A stretch of DNA of 64,000 nucleotides from Bradyrhizobium agreste (GCF_016031625.1 NZ_JACCHP010000001.1:372001-436000); one strand, 5' to 3'. Counted from the stretch's first letter, positions 55,030 to 63,925 are shown. The notes: generated by a model from the letters alone, not told the origin. Program-made: numbers and translations.

Positions 55030-55947
55030 TCAGCCGCGCCCGCAACCTCCCGCGCGGCTTACCAAATCCGGCGAGGCTTTCTCGGATGACGGGGCGATCG
55101 CGGACCCATGTGGCGGTTCAGATGGCCAGTCGCCAGCAACGAGCGGCCGAGCCGCCTGCAACAGAAAATCGCGCCGGCGCTCGGCCATCCAGCTCTCACC
55201 GCTTTCTTCGCCGAAGCAGAGGTTGAAGTCGACACATTGCGTGCACACGGGTGCTGTGCACATCACGAGGCCTTCATTCTCACAAAGCATGCGGTAGAAG
55301 AAGCGCTTCCAGCGCATATTGTTGAAATTGCGCGCGGCGAGCGGACCGAAATGGCGGCTCAGCAGCCGAGAGAGTTCGCCGCGATTGCGCAAGCCGAGAG
55401 CTTCCCACAGATGGCCCGGCTCCATGGCGCGCCGCGCTATCATCGCAGCCAGCCAGTGGCCAATATCCCCTTCCGTCGAGCGCTGCTTGAGCAAGAGATC
55501 GCGCAGCATTGCAATCTCTTCGTCCTCTTCGCACTTGAAAACCGAGAGCTGCTCCGCGAGCTTGATCTCAAGTGAGGGAAAGTACTGCTCCAGCAAGGCC
55601 GCCAGTTCAAGGGCGGATAGGCCGGCCTTCTCGGGAAGGGAGCCACCATCCATTGTTGCAGCCGCCAGGATAGACGCCAGGACATGGCGATCCAGATTGC
55701 TGTCAATGGTAATATCGGCATCTGCAGGAGGCACACCGGTGAGTAGACGGTAGGTTGCAATTCCCCTATGCATCCGGCTGTTGGCATCATCGGCACAAGC
55801 AGCCATCAACTGAAGGAAGTTCGCTTCGGACATAATTCTGCGGGTTTCCACAATAGTCAGGTTTGCCCCCGCCACATCCGGGTTTTGGTCAGGGTCGATC
55901 ATCAGAATGCCGGCCTCCCCGGGATGGGCGGTGAGGGAGACCGGCAT
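55030..55947 (-). CDS. nifQ: NifQ, molybdenum donor for FeMo-cofactor synthesis
   Basis: NifQ carries Mo to the NifEN/NifH assembly machinery. The diagnostic cluster-binding motif C-x4-C-x2-C-x5-C is present as CTAPVCTQCVDFNLC (Cys230, 235, 238, 244). At 305 aa the protein is longer than typical NifQ (about 180-250), from extra residues at both ends; the last 45 are low-complexity. An ATG at 55902 with GGGGAGG upstream is an alternative start. Lies 37 bp after nifH and is probably cotranscribed. Confidence 0.93.
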   Translation of the reverse strand: MPVSLTAHPGEAGILMIDPDQNPDVAGANLTIVETRRIMSEANFLQLMAACADDANSRMHRGIATYRLLTGVPPADADITIDSNLDRHVLASILAAATMDGGSLPEKAGLSALELAALLEQYFPSLEIKLAEQLSVFKCEEDEEIAMLRDLLLKQRSTEGDIGHWLAAMIARRAMEPGHLWEALGLRNRGELSRLLSRHFGPLAARNFNNMRWKRFFYRMLCENEGLVMCTAPVCTQCVDFNLCFGEESGESWMAERRRDFLLQAARPLVAGDWPSEPPHGSAIAPSSEKASPDLVSRAGGCGRG

Positions 55948-55984
55948 CCGTTGCGCGCCTTCACAAGGCCGCGACTCGCGACCC

Positions 55985-56953
<969 letters not shown>

Positions 56954-57030
56954 TCAAGGGAAGGAGCACATCGCTCGTCTTACGCGTCGGCGTGCACTCA
57001 GCCCTCACTCAGTGTTGCTGCCGCTTATTA

Positions 57031-57046
57031 GCAACCGCCGTGCCAA
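57031..57046 (-). promoter_or_regulatory. Sigma-54 promoter of nifH
   Basis: The minus strand reads TTGGCACGGCGGTTGC followed by TAATAAG, a perfect -24/-12 element. The untranslated leader is about 150 nt and starts with sequence shared with the thioredoxin-like gene leader. Confidence 0.95.
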
Positions 57047-57117
57047 CGCTTGACCGAGCTCCTTAAGCTTCTGATTACGTTTCTGAACACCAACTAGGCG
57101 GTGAGTAAAACCCTGCC

Positions 57118-57133
57118 TGTTTCGGATCTAACA
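57118..57133 (-). promoter_or_regulatory. NifA upstream activator sequence 1 of nifH
   Basis: TGTTTCGGATCTAACA fits TGT-N10-ACA. About 75 bp upstream of the -24 element. Confidence 0.85.
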
Positions 57134-57146
57134 GGATCTGCGTGGC

Positions 57147-57162
57147 TGTCAGAAAACCGACA
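57147..57162 (-). promoter_or_regulatory. NifA upstream activator sequence 2 of nifH
   Basis: TGTCAGAAAACCGACA fits TGT-N10-ACA. With the first site, 29 bp away, it gives the paired activator sites known for nifH in Bradyrhizobium. It could also serve the divergent gene at 57424. Confidence 0.85.
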
Positions 57163-57309
57163 AGGGGCACACCCATCAACGCGAAAAGCCGATTAGGCGG
57201 GACCTGTTCCGATGACTTCAGGTGTGGAACGGAACTTGCTCCGATGTGACTACAGTGAATCTGTCGGTCGGGCCCGAAACCTGGCGCACCAGCGGCGAGG
57301 ATGCATACG

Positions 57310-57324
57310 TGGCACGGCGCTTGG
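57310..57324 (+). promoter_or_regulatory. Sigma-54-like element before the ArsC/NifO-like gene
   Basis: TGGCACGGCGCTTGG: the -24 half is perfect; the -12 half is TTGG in place of TTGC, breaking the usually invariant GC. It lies 150 bp from the nifH activator sites, which read the same on both strands. Confidence 0.4.
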
Positions 57325-57423
57325 TGCGTTGATTTTGGAGATAATCAGCAAGAAATTGAACAGGCTCCCGAAGCATCCGCGCCGTGCCAATCGTTCAGCT
57401 CAGCGCGCCTACATAGGTATGTG

Positions 57424-57837
57424 GTGGCGACAATCATCTTCTATCAGAAGCCCGGCTGCGCTACTAACGCGCGTCAGATTCAAGCACTGCAGTCCGCCGG
57501 CCACGACGTGATCGCGCAAGACATCTTGAAGGAGCCATGGGATGCGGAGGAATTACGCGGCTTCTTCGGCAATATGCCCGTCGCCTCCTGGTTCAACCGA
57601 GCTGCGGCGCGTATCAAGTCAGGCGAAGTCAATGCCGATACTATCGACGCGGCAAGCGCACTCGCATTGATGGTGAGCGATCCGCTCCTTATACGACGAC
57701 CGCTGCTCGACGTAGACGGGGCACGATGTTCCGGATTCGATCATGAGCCCGTGCTGTCGCTGCTTGTCGGCAACACGCAAGATGATCTCGATGGATGCTT
57801 GCACGAAGCAAACCGCACGCGTTGTCCGCAGACGTGA
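57424..57837 (+). CDS. ArsC/Spx-family protein (NifO-like, nitrogenase-associated)
   Basis: About 137 aa from GTG 57424 (VATIIFYQKPGCATNARQIQ). It has the thioredoxin-fold ArsC-type N-terminus with one active-site cysteine in KPGCATN, the helix LQSAGHDVIAQDIL and a later RRPLLDVDG segment (the RP motif near the ArsC active site). Family members next to nif genes are called NifO and influence Mo partition between nitrogenase and nitrate reductase in Azotobacter. Here it diverges from nifH. The ribosome binding site is weak and an adjacent GTG at 57421 is equally possible. Confidence 0.8.
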   Translation: MATIIFYQKPGCATNARQIQALQSAGHDVIAQDILKEPWDAEELRGFFGNMPVASWFNRAAARIKSGEVNADTIDAASALALMVSDPLLIRRPLLDVDGARCSGFDHEPVLSLLVGNTQDDLDGCLHEANRTRCPQT

Positions 57838-57879
57838 GGAGGCGAAGGAGCGTCCCCAAGTCCATCAAAAAAGCCAAAG

Positions 57880-58122
57880 ATGACGTTTCCTACTTCCGGC
57901 TTCCTTCAACAGGCAATACGGACCTTCGGTGAAATGGCCCGCGCGAGTGGCTGCTCCGGATGTGAGGGCATCGCCTATATTGCGCTCGAATGCCGCGCTT
58001 GTCGCGCTTGCGAGAGGCCGCGACAGCTGCCGCCTTTATCGCACATGACATCCGCGGCCTGGATTTCGATCAGAGAGCACCAGGCCGAGAGGCGGTTTCT
58101 TGAAGAGACACGGCTCTCTTGA
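57880..58122 (+). CDS. Hypothetical Cys-containing small protein (80 aa)
   Basis: Begins MTFPTSGFLQQAIRTFGEMA and carries CSGCEG and CRACRACE cysteine pairs, spaced in a way that could bind a metal. It follows the NifO-like gene by 42 bp in the same orientation, so it may be cotranscribed. No family recognised; the ATG lacks a strong Shine-Dalgarno. Confidence 0.4.
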   Translation: MTFPTSGFLQQAIRTFGEMARASGCSGCEGIAYIALECRACRACERPRQLPPLSHMTSAAWISIREHQAERRFLEETRLS

Positions 58123-58211
58123 ATTGAATAACGATCAGAACAGACTCCAGGATTCACGGCCGTGATCCTTATGCAACTTAGCGGCATAATTGCGTTCTGA
58201 CCGCTCCCATT

Positions 58212-58225
58212 TTGATCGGCATCAA
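58212..58225 (+). promoter_or_regulatory. FixK/FNR box upstream of ompW
   Basis: TTGATCGGCATCAA, a perfect palindromic FixK2/FNR site (TTGAT-N4-ATCAA), centred about 80 bp before the ompW ATG. It is expected to activate at about -41.5, giving a start near 58260. Confidence 0.88.
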
Positions 58226-58298
58226 ATCCTCCGCCATACCCCGTGTGTGACAAAGATCTCGCGCGGCTCTTCGCGCGAATTTTGGAATGGAGAATTCG

Positions 58299-59030
58299 AT
58301 GAGACAAAGGACAGTTCTGACGAGGGCATCGCTCCTCGCGCTCGGGACCTCGTTGGCCAGCATCTCGGTACAGGCTGCGGATCTGGGTCGGGCGCCGGTC
58401 TACTATAAAGCCCCTCCGATCGAACCCTTCAATCCATGGATGATCCGCCTGCGCGTGCTTGGCATTTTGCCGGATACCGCAGGCAGCTCAGTCAGCGTCG
58501 CTGGGGCGCCCTCGCTGTCGTCACCAAGTTCTGGGCTTTCGATCAGCGATCAAGCCGTACCCGAGCTCGACATCACCTATTTCTTTACAAAAAACGTTGC
58601 CGCCGAACTCATTCTCGGCGTGACCCGCCATCATATCAGCGGCAATGGCGCGCTCACTGGGCTCGATATCGGCAAAGCCTGGCTGTTGCCGCCAACACTG
58701 ACCCTGCAATATCACTTCACCGATTTCGGCGCACTCAAGCCGTATATCGGCGCGGGCATCAACTACACCGCATTCTTCAACCAATCGGCAGCCAATACGT
58801 CGCTCGCCGGTCTTGCCGTGACGGATTTGCACATCAGTAACCAATTCGGCGCGGCGGTCCAATTCGGATTCGATTACATGCTTGATCGCCACTGGGGCCT
58901 CAACTTTGACGTGAAGAAGCTGTGGCTGCGGCCGGAGTACTCCGCGACCGTAAACAATGCAATTGCCGTCACCGGGCGCGCCAATGTCGATCCATGGCTC
59001 GTCAGCGGCGGCGTCACTTACAAGTTCTGA
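58299..59030 (+). CDS. OmpW-family outer-membrane protein
   Basis: A 243-aa eight-stranded beta-barrel protein. Sec signal peptide with cleavage near SVQA-ADLG; OmpW-type features are WMIRLRVLGILPD, ELDITYFFTKNVAAELILGV, the KPYIGAGINYTAFF strand and the C-terminal TYKF ending in aromatic Phe. The start at 58299 has GGAG before it. OmpW proteins pass small hydrophobic molecules and are common in anaerobically induced regulons. The FixK box predicts microaerobic expression in nodules. Intact. Confidence 0.9.
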   Translation: MRQRTVLTRASLLALGTSLASISVQAADLGRAPVYYKAPPIEPFNPWMIRLRVLGILPDTAGSSVSVAGAPSLSSPSSGLSISDQAVPELDITYFFTKNVAAELILGVTRHHISGNGALTGLDIGKAWLLPPTLTLQYHFTDFGALKPYIGAGINYTAFFNQSAANTSLAGLAVTDLHISNQFGAAVQFGFDYMLDRHWGLNFDVKKLWLRPEYSATVNNAIAVTGRANVDPWLVSGGVTYKF

Positions 59031-59128
59031 CACGAGAACAGGACCAGAGAGGGGAATCCGTTTGATCATTCCGGACGCGGCGAGTTCATCGAGCGCTTCC
59101 CTTAACCTCCGCAGTGCAAGCAGGGAGC

Positions 59129-59155
59129 GAGATGACGCGAAGGACGCGTCATCTC
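59129..59155 (+). terminator. Hairpin after ompW (possible terminator)
   Basis: GAGATGACGCG and CGCGTCATCTC form an 11-bp stem with a 5-nt loop, 100 bp after the ompW stop. There is no T-run, so termination is uncertain. Confidence 0.4.
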
Positions 59156-59441
59156 ACGAGACACGGAGAGCCATTCACAGCATTGCTCTCGTTGTGAGCT
59201 ACGGATCGCGCGGCACGGAGTGACGGTACACAAACAGATCGACCCGGCATGTGTTCATATTTTTGTTTAGTCCGCTTTGAAAAAGGCGGGACGCCGCGCC
59301 AAGGTCAATGACTGCTGTTCGCAGACCCTGAGCATGAGGCATCCGCGACCCTCAGACGATCCGAGCTCCGCGCGGCCAGCTCATGGGCGGACAAGCCATC
59401 AATGCTCGCTAGCCCGCGCACGTGGCCCGTAAGCGACGTCT
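59156..59441. other. Intergenic stretch
   Basis: Nothing recognised. Confidence 0.35.
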
Positions 59442-59789
59442 CTAGCTTCGCTTTAGCACCATCACAAGGCGGTCGACACGTTTGCCCCGCTTGAGGTGGG
59501 AGTTTACGATTTCGTCAACGTCCTCAGGCGTGGTCGCGCGATACCACACTCCATCGGGATAGACGACCATCAAGGGACCAGAGTTACAAAAGCCAAGGCA
59601 GCCTGCCATCGTCAAGCCAATATCGTTGAGGCCTTGCGCTTCGACTGCCTTGCCCATTCGATCCCACAGGGCTTGCGCGCCGGAGGCTCCACAGCTGCCG
59701 TGCGGATGAGTTGGCGGACGCTGCGTGTTGCAGGCAAAGACATGATGCCTATAAAGTTGAGGAAGCTCGGATTCGGTTTCTAGGTTCAT
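59442..59789 (-). CDS. 2Fe-2S ferredoxin, thioredoxin-like
   Basis: A 115-aa ferredoxin of the thioredoxin-fold 2Fe-2S class (Shethna/FeSII-like). Ligand cysteines: HHVFACNTQRP (20), GSCGASG (33), AGCLGFCNSGP (64, 68). Such ferredoxins in nif regions are candidate electron donors or protective partners of nitrogenase. The start is directly at MNLETESELPQ; no promoter recognised upstream. It is monocistronic here. Confidence 0.9.
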   Translation of the reverse strand: MNLETESELPQLYRHHVFACNTQRPPTHPHGSCGASGAQALWDRMGKAVEAQGLNDIGLTMAGCLGFCNSGPLMVVYPDGVWYRATTPEDVDEIVNSHLKRGKRVDRLVMVLKRS

Positions 59790-60764
59790 GCGCCTATCCT
59801 GTGATCAATGGGCTTCATCTAAGAAGGGACAAGGTACGAGCACATCCCCCCACAATCTCTTACGATTAAACGCCGCATCGAAGAATTGATGCTACTGATT
59901 CCCACTCGCACTTGCCAAAGCAGATGAAATGAGCGGGCGCCATAGTGATTGTCGTCGCTGAAGATCAGCGATAGATACTTTCACCTCCGGAGCAGCCTCC
60001 TTGATCAATTCCAACCTCTTCTGCCCTCATGGCGATCTTTCTACTCCTGCATCACTTGCTCACCATCCAAATTCTCCAAAGCAAGTTGCACACCAGATGC
60101 GTAACGTTCGTTTGTACAACGATCTCTTGCTTTGCCCGGCGCGACTCACAATTATTGCCGAGGTTACGACAACGTCGTTCGCTTCTGTTTCGGACACGAC
60201 AAACATCTGGCGTTTGAACTCCAGCCTCAACCTTCTGCAAGTTCGTACGCAGCATAACTGACAATATCGGTTATTTTGCCCACCTCTTCCGCTATCATAT
60301 CTTGGAATGAGCAGCGATCTTCATACCCCCTCAAGCCGCCTAGCAAGGGCTCGACGATCGCGCAGTGAATCGGGCGCTCTGTTCTGCCAAGGGGCGAGGG
60401 GTTGGCGCATTGACCGCGCCGAGCCCACAGCATCTTTTTAGCCCTGAAGCTGCACGCAGCGTTCCGTCGCTGCCGATCTATCATTTGCTCAACAGATAGC
60501 GCCTGTCGCAAGAGCCCAACGAGCCCGCGAAGATCGCTAAGCCATTTTTGAGGCTGCAGACCAAGCCGGCCGCAACCCCGATTCGCAGGAAGGTAAACCG
60601 ACAACACAGCGGTCCCAGAATGGGCCCACGCTTCACACGATACAAGACGCGCTTGCAGCGGCAACTAGGGGACGAACAACGAGCACCTGCTCATATGCAT
60701 TTGCTCCTAAGCCCAGCTGACGATAGTGGCGCGATCAGCTAAGGGCGTCGCACGAACGGAGGCT
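59790..60764. other. Mostly non-coding region with a possible small ORF remnant
   Basis: No intact gene. On the minus strand, 60060-60206 encodes 48 residues starting MFVVSETEANDVVTSAII. This resembles the start of small symbiosis-island proteins I recall (MFVVSxxEA...), but it lacks their rest, so it may be a truncated copy. Nothing else supported. Confidence 0.35.
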
Positions 60765-60779
60765 TGGCATGGCAGTTGC
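60765..60779 (+). promoter_or_regulatory. Sigma-54 promoter without a following protein gene
   Basis: TGGCATGGCAGTTGC matches -24/-12 with one change from TGGCAC; the flanks are CT before and TA after. Predicted transcription start is near 60790. No perfect TGT-N10-ACA was found within about 200 bp upstream. The only thing downstream on this strand is the RNA-like sequence ending at the hairpin at 60898-60931. Confidence 0.75.
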
Positions 60780-60789
60780 TACGCAGGCA

Positions 60790-60936
60790 ATAACGCCAGC
60801 TGCGGCAGCCGGCCAGAGACTACTGACACAGGATCGTCATTCCTCCTCCCCAAACGATCCTGTCAGTCTGGGTCCCTCCATCCCTCAAGCCCAGACGATG
60901 CCCTCGGCGAACTTCCAGCCGCCGAGGGCATTTCCC
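60790..60936 (+). ncRNA. Candidate sigma-54-dependent small RNA with anti-Shine-Dalgarno loops
   Basis: About 145 nt. Three stem-loops follow the promoter. Stem 1 pairs 60822-60837 with 60854-60867 (14 bp, 2-nt bulge); its 16-nt loop contains CCTCCTCCCC. Stem 2 pairs GTCTGGG (60866-60872) with CCCAGAC (60890-60896), loop TCCCTCCATCCCTCAAG; it shares two bases with stem 1. Stem 3 pairs ATGCCCTCGGCG (60898-60909) with CGCCGAGGGCAT (60920-60931), then TTTCCC, a rho-independent terminator. C/U-rich single-stranded loops complementary to ribosome binding sites are typical of trans-acting rhizobial sRNAs. I recall an RpoN-regulated ncRNA (RnrA) reported from B. japonicum and cannot tell whether this is it. 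Confidence 0.6.
60898..60936 (+). terminator. Terminator of the candidate small RNA
   Basis: 12-bp GC-rich stem (ATGCCCTCGGCG/CGCCGAGGGCAT), 10-nt loop, then TTT. Strong intrinsic terminator shape with a short U-tract. Confidence 0.75.
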
Positions 60937-61180
60937 GCTAAAACATACCGCCGGTCGTAGGAAGCATGTCCCGCCTGCCGGCTCGCTTGATGAGCCAGCG
61001 CAAGAGCAGCTTGTTGGTGCTGCGGAGGTCGCGGAGTGCAAGGCCGCAATGCGACGAGGTGCCCGTTCTGTCTCACAAATCAAAAGCTGTGACACGCATC
61101 TGCCAACGCTCACGAGTACAATGGCCTCATCCGAGGGCAAAGCGCCTCAGGGACTGGAGCATAACAATGCGATAGGACCG

Positions 61181-61627
61181 TTAGTCCGGATGGATCGTGA
61201 TATCCATGGTTTCGTCGCTGTCCCCAAAGGGGTCGGCAAACCGATCGTCCTCGAGCAGCTTGACGCCGCACAGGCAGACGTCATCTTCGATCACGGCGAG
61301 CGCTACAGGCGCAAGGGATTGTCCAGCGCAGGGGCCGTCGATGCACATCCCAGTGCCGATCTCGAATTTTGCACCGTGCCGGCCGCATCTGAGAAAGGAG
61401 CGGTCCGCCGAGAAAAACACACCGGGGCCGATGTTGAGCCAGACGCTCTCATGCGGACAACGATTGACGTAACCAAAATAGTCGTTGCCGAAGGTGCGCA
61501 CCACAATAATTGGAAACGGCCGGCTCTCGCCCCTGTCGTCGATCCGCGACAGGCTAAAGCCCATGGCCCCACTCCGCTCGATGGCATCGGCCGGACAGAC
61601 GACAAAAACCTCGATCTGATCGCTCAT
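61181..61627 (-). CDS. Rieske-type 2Fe-2S protein
   Basis: A 148-aa Rieske ferredoxin. Cluster ligands: NRCPHES (Cys57, His59) and LRCGRHGAKFE (Cys81, His84), with the loop GMCIDGPCAGQSLAPV typical of soluble Rieske proteins. No oxygenase domain is attached, so it probably acts as an electron carrier or sensor in the nif-accessory operon. Its ATG overlaps the preceding stop by 1 nt (TGATG). Confidence 0.9.
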   Translation of the reverse strand: MSDQIEVFVVCPADAIERSGAMGFSLSRIDDRGESRPFPIIVVRTFGNDYFGYVNRCPHESVWLNIGPGVFFSADRSFLRCGRHGAKFEIGTGMCIDGPCAGQSLAPVALAVIEDDVCLCGVKLLEDDRFADPFGDSDETMDITIHPD

Positions 61628-61872
61628 CAGGTCGCCGATTCTCGGTTCGCTAATCCCGGCCTCGCAGTTTCCTGCTTGAAGGCTTCGATTGCAGTCCGGC
61701 TCAGCCGAAAAATCCCGCGGCCACGAGCGAGCGGCCGATAAGCCGAGCTGGCACGGACGTTGAGGACATCAAACCATTGGTTCGGCGTGAGCTTCGCCGG
61801 ACGCTCACTGATCTGGATCACTCTCCCGTTCGGACCGAAACGGACGTGGATGATGACTTCTTGCGAGTTCAT
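61627..61872 (-). CDS. Small nif-region protein (81 aa)
   Basis: Starts MNSQEVIIHVRFGPNGRVIQ behind GGGGAGCGGT; contains PNQWFDVLNVRASSAYRPLA and FRLSRTAIEAFKQE. It is a compact alpha/beta protein with no metal ligands, and no family name is known to me. It is coupled to the Rieske gene by a 1-nt overlap, so the pair is expressed together. Confidence 0.7.
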   Translation of the reverse strand: MNSQEVIIHVRFGPNGRVIQISERPAKLTPNQWFDVLNVRASSAYRPLARGRGIFRLSRTAIEAFKQETARPGLANRESAT

Positions 61873-62217
61873 ACCGCTCCCCTGTTTTGGTAACTCCAAA
61901 GATCCCGAGCTGACACCAGACGATCTCGACGCGGGCACCTTGGCGCGTGGGCCGCAAGCCGCGCCTTAGACGCGAAGGCTTTTTTACCATCGAGCAGGTC
62001 TTCTTCGCGCTCGCTTGGAACATTTCTCTTGCGGACTTAAGACGAGTGCATGCCTCCAGGGCATCCGGCGTGCTCCCGCAGTTGTGTGGATCACGATCGC
62101 GCCAGGCAAAGCTGCCAAAAACGAGTATGCTCGGTCCGCTTGCTCATCTGTAGCGATGACAACAATTACGATTCGCCATTCACTCCTCGTTCTTCCGTGT
62201 CGTGGATGACGAGCATC
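61873..62217. other. Gap within the nif-accessory region
   Basis: No gene or clear promoter. It separates the Rieske pair from the genes upstream, so the Rieske pair may have an unrecognised promoter here. Confidence 0.35.
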
Positions 62218-62656
62218 TCAGTAACTCGCTGCACCCGCTCCTACGTTGATCGACGCATCTTTCACGGTCTCGACGATAAACTCGATCTGCTTGTTCGTGA
62301 GATGGGGGTGAAACGGAAGCGCCAGAGCACGATCCGCTCTTTTTTTCCGTAACCAGGAAATCGCCACGCCGATAGCCGAAGTCAACGTAGTGGTGTTGCA
62401 GGTGCGGCGGTTGGCTATAGGCGGCGGATTCAACCTTTGCGCCGCGCAGATCATCGATAGTGGCGTCGCGCCTGGTACCACTCGAGACCGCAACAGCATA
62501 TTTGCGGCCAAGATGGGCAGCGAAAGCTTGCTCAAACGCCTCAGTGATTCGTCCGTTGGAGATTTGCGGCGAACACAGCAGCGTTTCCACGGCAGAGAGC
62601 TCGGCGAAGGCGATATCGGGATCGGACAGTGGAATAAATGATGTATTCTCCTCCAC
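62218..62656 (-). pseudogene. DegT/DnrJ/EryC1-type aminotransferase, internally deleted
   Basis: The GTG at 62656 begins an N-terminal piece: SFIPLSDPDIAFAELSAVET, then GRITEAFEQAFAAHLGRKYA and VAVSSGT, typical of PLP-dependent sugar aminotransferases. The C-terminal piece FLVTEKK ... LALPFHPHLTNKQIEFIVET follows in another frame only about 60 codons later. Nearly 300 residues with the PLP-lysine are missing. It lies inside the nif-accessory operon, 41 bp after the upstream small gene. Confidence 0.75.
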
Positions 62657-62697
62657 AGTGTGAGCGCCATCAAGCGGATACTCTGCTCGTTCAGTGC

Positions 62698-62967
62698 TCA
62701 CCACCCAACATTCCTTTTGGCCAATACGATGCCGGTCGCCCGCGTCGGATCGGCGGTAATCTGCACGCAATGATCCGATCCATCGATCAGATGAAGGTCG
62801 AAACGCGGAAACTGCCGGAACGGCGGATCCGCCACGTCCGACGCATCACAGCGCACCCAAGCAAGCTGCGGAAAGCGGCGCCGCAGCTCGACAAACGGAC
62901 GCATCTCGGCGCCATCGGCTGCAAGCAGCCGCTCGATTTCGATCAGTTCCTCCGGGGTGAGCGCCAT
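62698..62967 (-). CDS. Small nif-associated protein (DUF6129-like, 89 aa)
   Basis: Starts MALTPEELIEIERLLAADGA behind GAGGAGCCACG. Contains LRRRFPQLAWVRCDASDVAD and FDLHLIDGSDHCVQITADP. It resembles the small conserved DUF6129 proteins found beside nif genes of rhizobia and other proteobacteria; no biochemical function known to me. One of five small genes in one orientation with nifZ. Confidence 0.75.
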   Translation of the reverse strand: MALTPEELIEIERLLAADGAEMRPFVELRRRFPQLAWVRCDASDVADPPFRQFPRFDLHLIDGSDHCVQITADPTRATGIVLAKRNVGW

Positions 62968-63000
62968 CGTGGCTCCTCTATGACTCATCAAAGGCGGGTG

Positions 63001-63360
63001 TCATTGCCAGAACAGACGCTCCGGATCCGCATTCAATTCGTCGATTGCAGAAGTCAACCGATGGTAAAGGCTGTAGAATTCCCAGATTCCTCGCGCGTGG
63101 TTCTTGCGAAATAGCTTCCATATCCCGCTCACGGCATCATAATGGATCAGTGCGACATCGATGAGAGCGCCATCCTTGTCGATGTTGCGCGAGCAACAGG
63201 GGCTCTCGACCAGGTAGCCGCCCCTCACCGCCGTCACGTTCGGCGAGACGTAGAGATAGCGCTTGCGTGAGCTCAAGCCGCGCTCGATCCGTTTGCGATC
63301 GAGCTCGTTGGGGTGAGGCACCAGCCCGGCCCTTACCGTTCTCATCAACGCGGCATTCAT
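63001..63360 (-). CDS. Conserved nif-region protein (DUF3024-like, 119 aa)
   Basis: Starts MNAALMRTVRAGLVPHPNEL. A central VSPNVTAVRGGYLVESPCCS motif contains two adjacent cysteines, followed by SGIWKLFRKNHARGIWEFYS. It is similar in size and motif order to DUF3024 proteins common in nif clusters. Function unknown. Located 14 bp after the nifZ-like gene and 33 bp before the DUF6129-like gene. Confidence 0.75.
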   Translation of the reverse strand: MNAALMRTVRAGLVPHPNELDRKRIERGLSSRKRYLYVSPNVTAVRGGYLVESPCCSRNIDKDGALIDVALIHYDAVSGIWKLFRKNHARGIWEFYSLYHRLTSAIDELNADPERLFWQ

Positions 63361-63374
63361 GGTGACGCCTCCGT

Positions 63375-63614
63375 TCAGAGCACTGTGATCTCTTCTTCAA
63401 GACAGCCGATGAGCATCTGCTCACCGAAATCGACAATATAGATCGGCACGTTCGCTTCGGTATGGATCGCGACGTTGATGATCTCGCCGGTCGCTCCGGC
63501 AGCAAGTAAGACTCCCTCGGGCTCCGCATCGGGATATGAGTGGTCGTTGATGAGGTCGACTGCGGTTTTGACCCGCTGGCCCCGCCGATACTTCGGAAAG
63601 CCGGGCTGAGTCAT
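63375..63614 (-). CDS. NifZ-like small protein (79 aa)
   Basis: Starts MTQPGFPKYRRGQRVKTAVD; contains GVLLAAGATGEIINVAIHTE and YIVDFGEQMLIGCLEEEI. This is the SH3-like GxxG/VDF pattern of NifZ, in a short version. It overlaps the nifZ stop by 4 nt, so translation is coupled. Perhaps a diverged second NifZ; alternatively a separate small nif family. Confidence 0.75.
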   Translation of the reverse strand: MTQPGFPKYRRGQRVKTAVDLINDHSYPDAEPEGVLLAAGATGEIINVAIHTEANVPIYIVDFGEQMLIGCLEEEITVL

Positions 63615-63925
63615 GACTCCTCCGGTAACGGCAGATCATCAATCTCCTCGCAGGCGTGCACCGGCTCTAGTTCCTTGCGCTTCATGCCAACGCGGTAGCC
63701 GCTTTCCAGAAACTCAACGCCGTAGATGTAGAATTGCTGCAGGAACGTGCCGATCGAGACGACGTAACCCACCTCCCCCTTCTTGACTAAGACCTCGCCA
63801 ATCTCTTTGCCGCGATAGGTGCCATCATTGCGGATGGTGCGATTGGCTCGCAGCTTTTGGCCAAAGCTGAAGGCAGGCGGGTCGCTGAGCTCGACGACGT
63901 CGCTGTCGCGAACAATGCTGTTCAT
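63611..63925 (-). CDS. nifZ: NifZ, MoFe-protein maturation factor
   Basis: From ATG 63925 (AGGAGGAGCGGTAC before it), 104 aa. NifZ signature: DPPAFSFGQKLRANRTIRND, GEVLVKKGEVGYVVSIGTFL and YIYGVEFLESGYRVGMKRKE. NifZ helps form the second P-cluster of the MoFe protein. The frame is open to the window edge but codons beyond 63925 are not NifZ-like. First visible gene of the operon; nifB and fdx-type genes would be expected just outside the window. Confidence 0.93.
   Translation of the reverse strand: MNSIVRDSDVVELSDPPAFSFGQKLRANRTIRNDGTYRGKEIGEVLVKKGEVGYVVSIGTFLQQFYIYGVEFLESGYRVGMKRKELEPVHACEEIDDLPLPEES

Noticed and set aside
60769..60960. 63-codon ORF overlapping the sigma-54 promoter (MAVATQAITPAAAAGQ...)
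   Set aside because: Its start lies inside the promoter element, upstream of the predicted transcript, and it runs through the terminator. RNA structure explains the sequence better.
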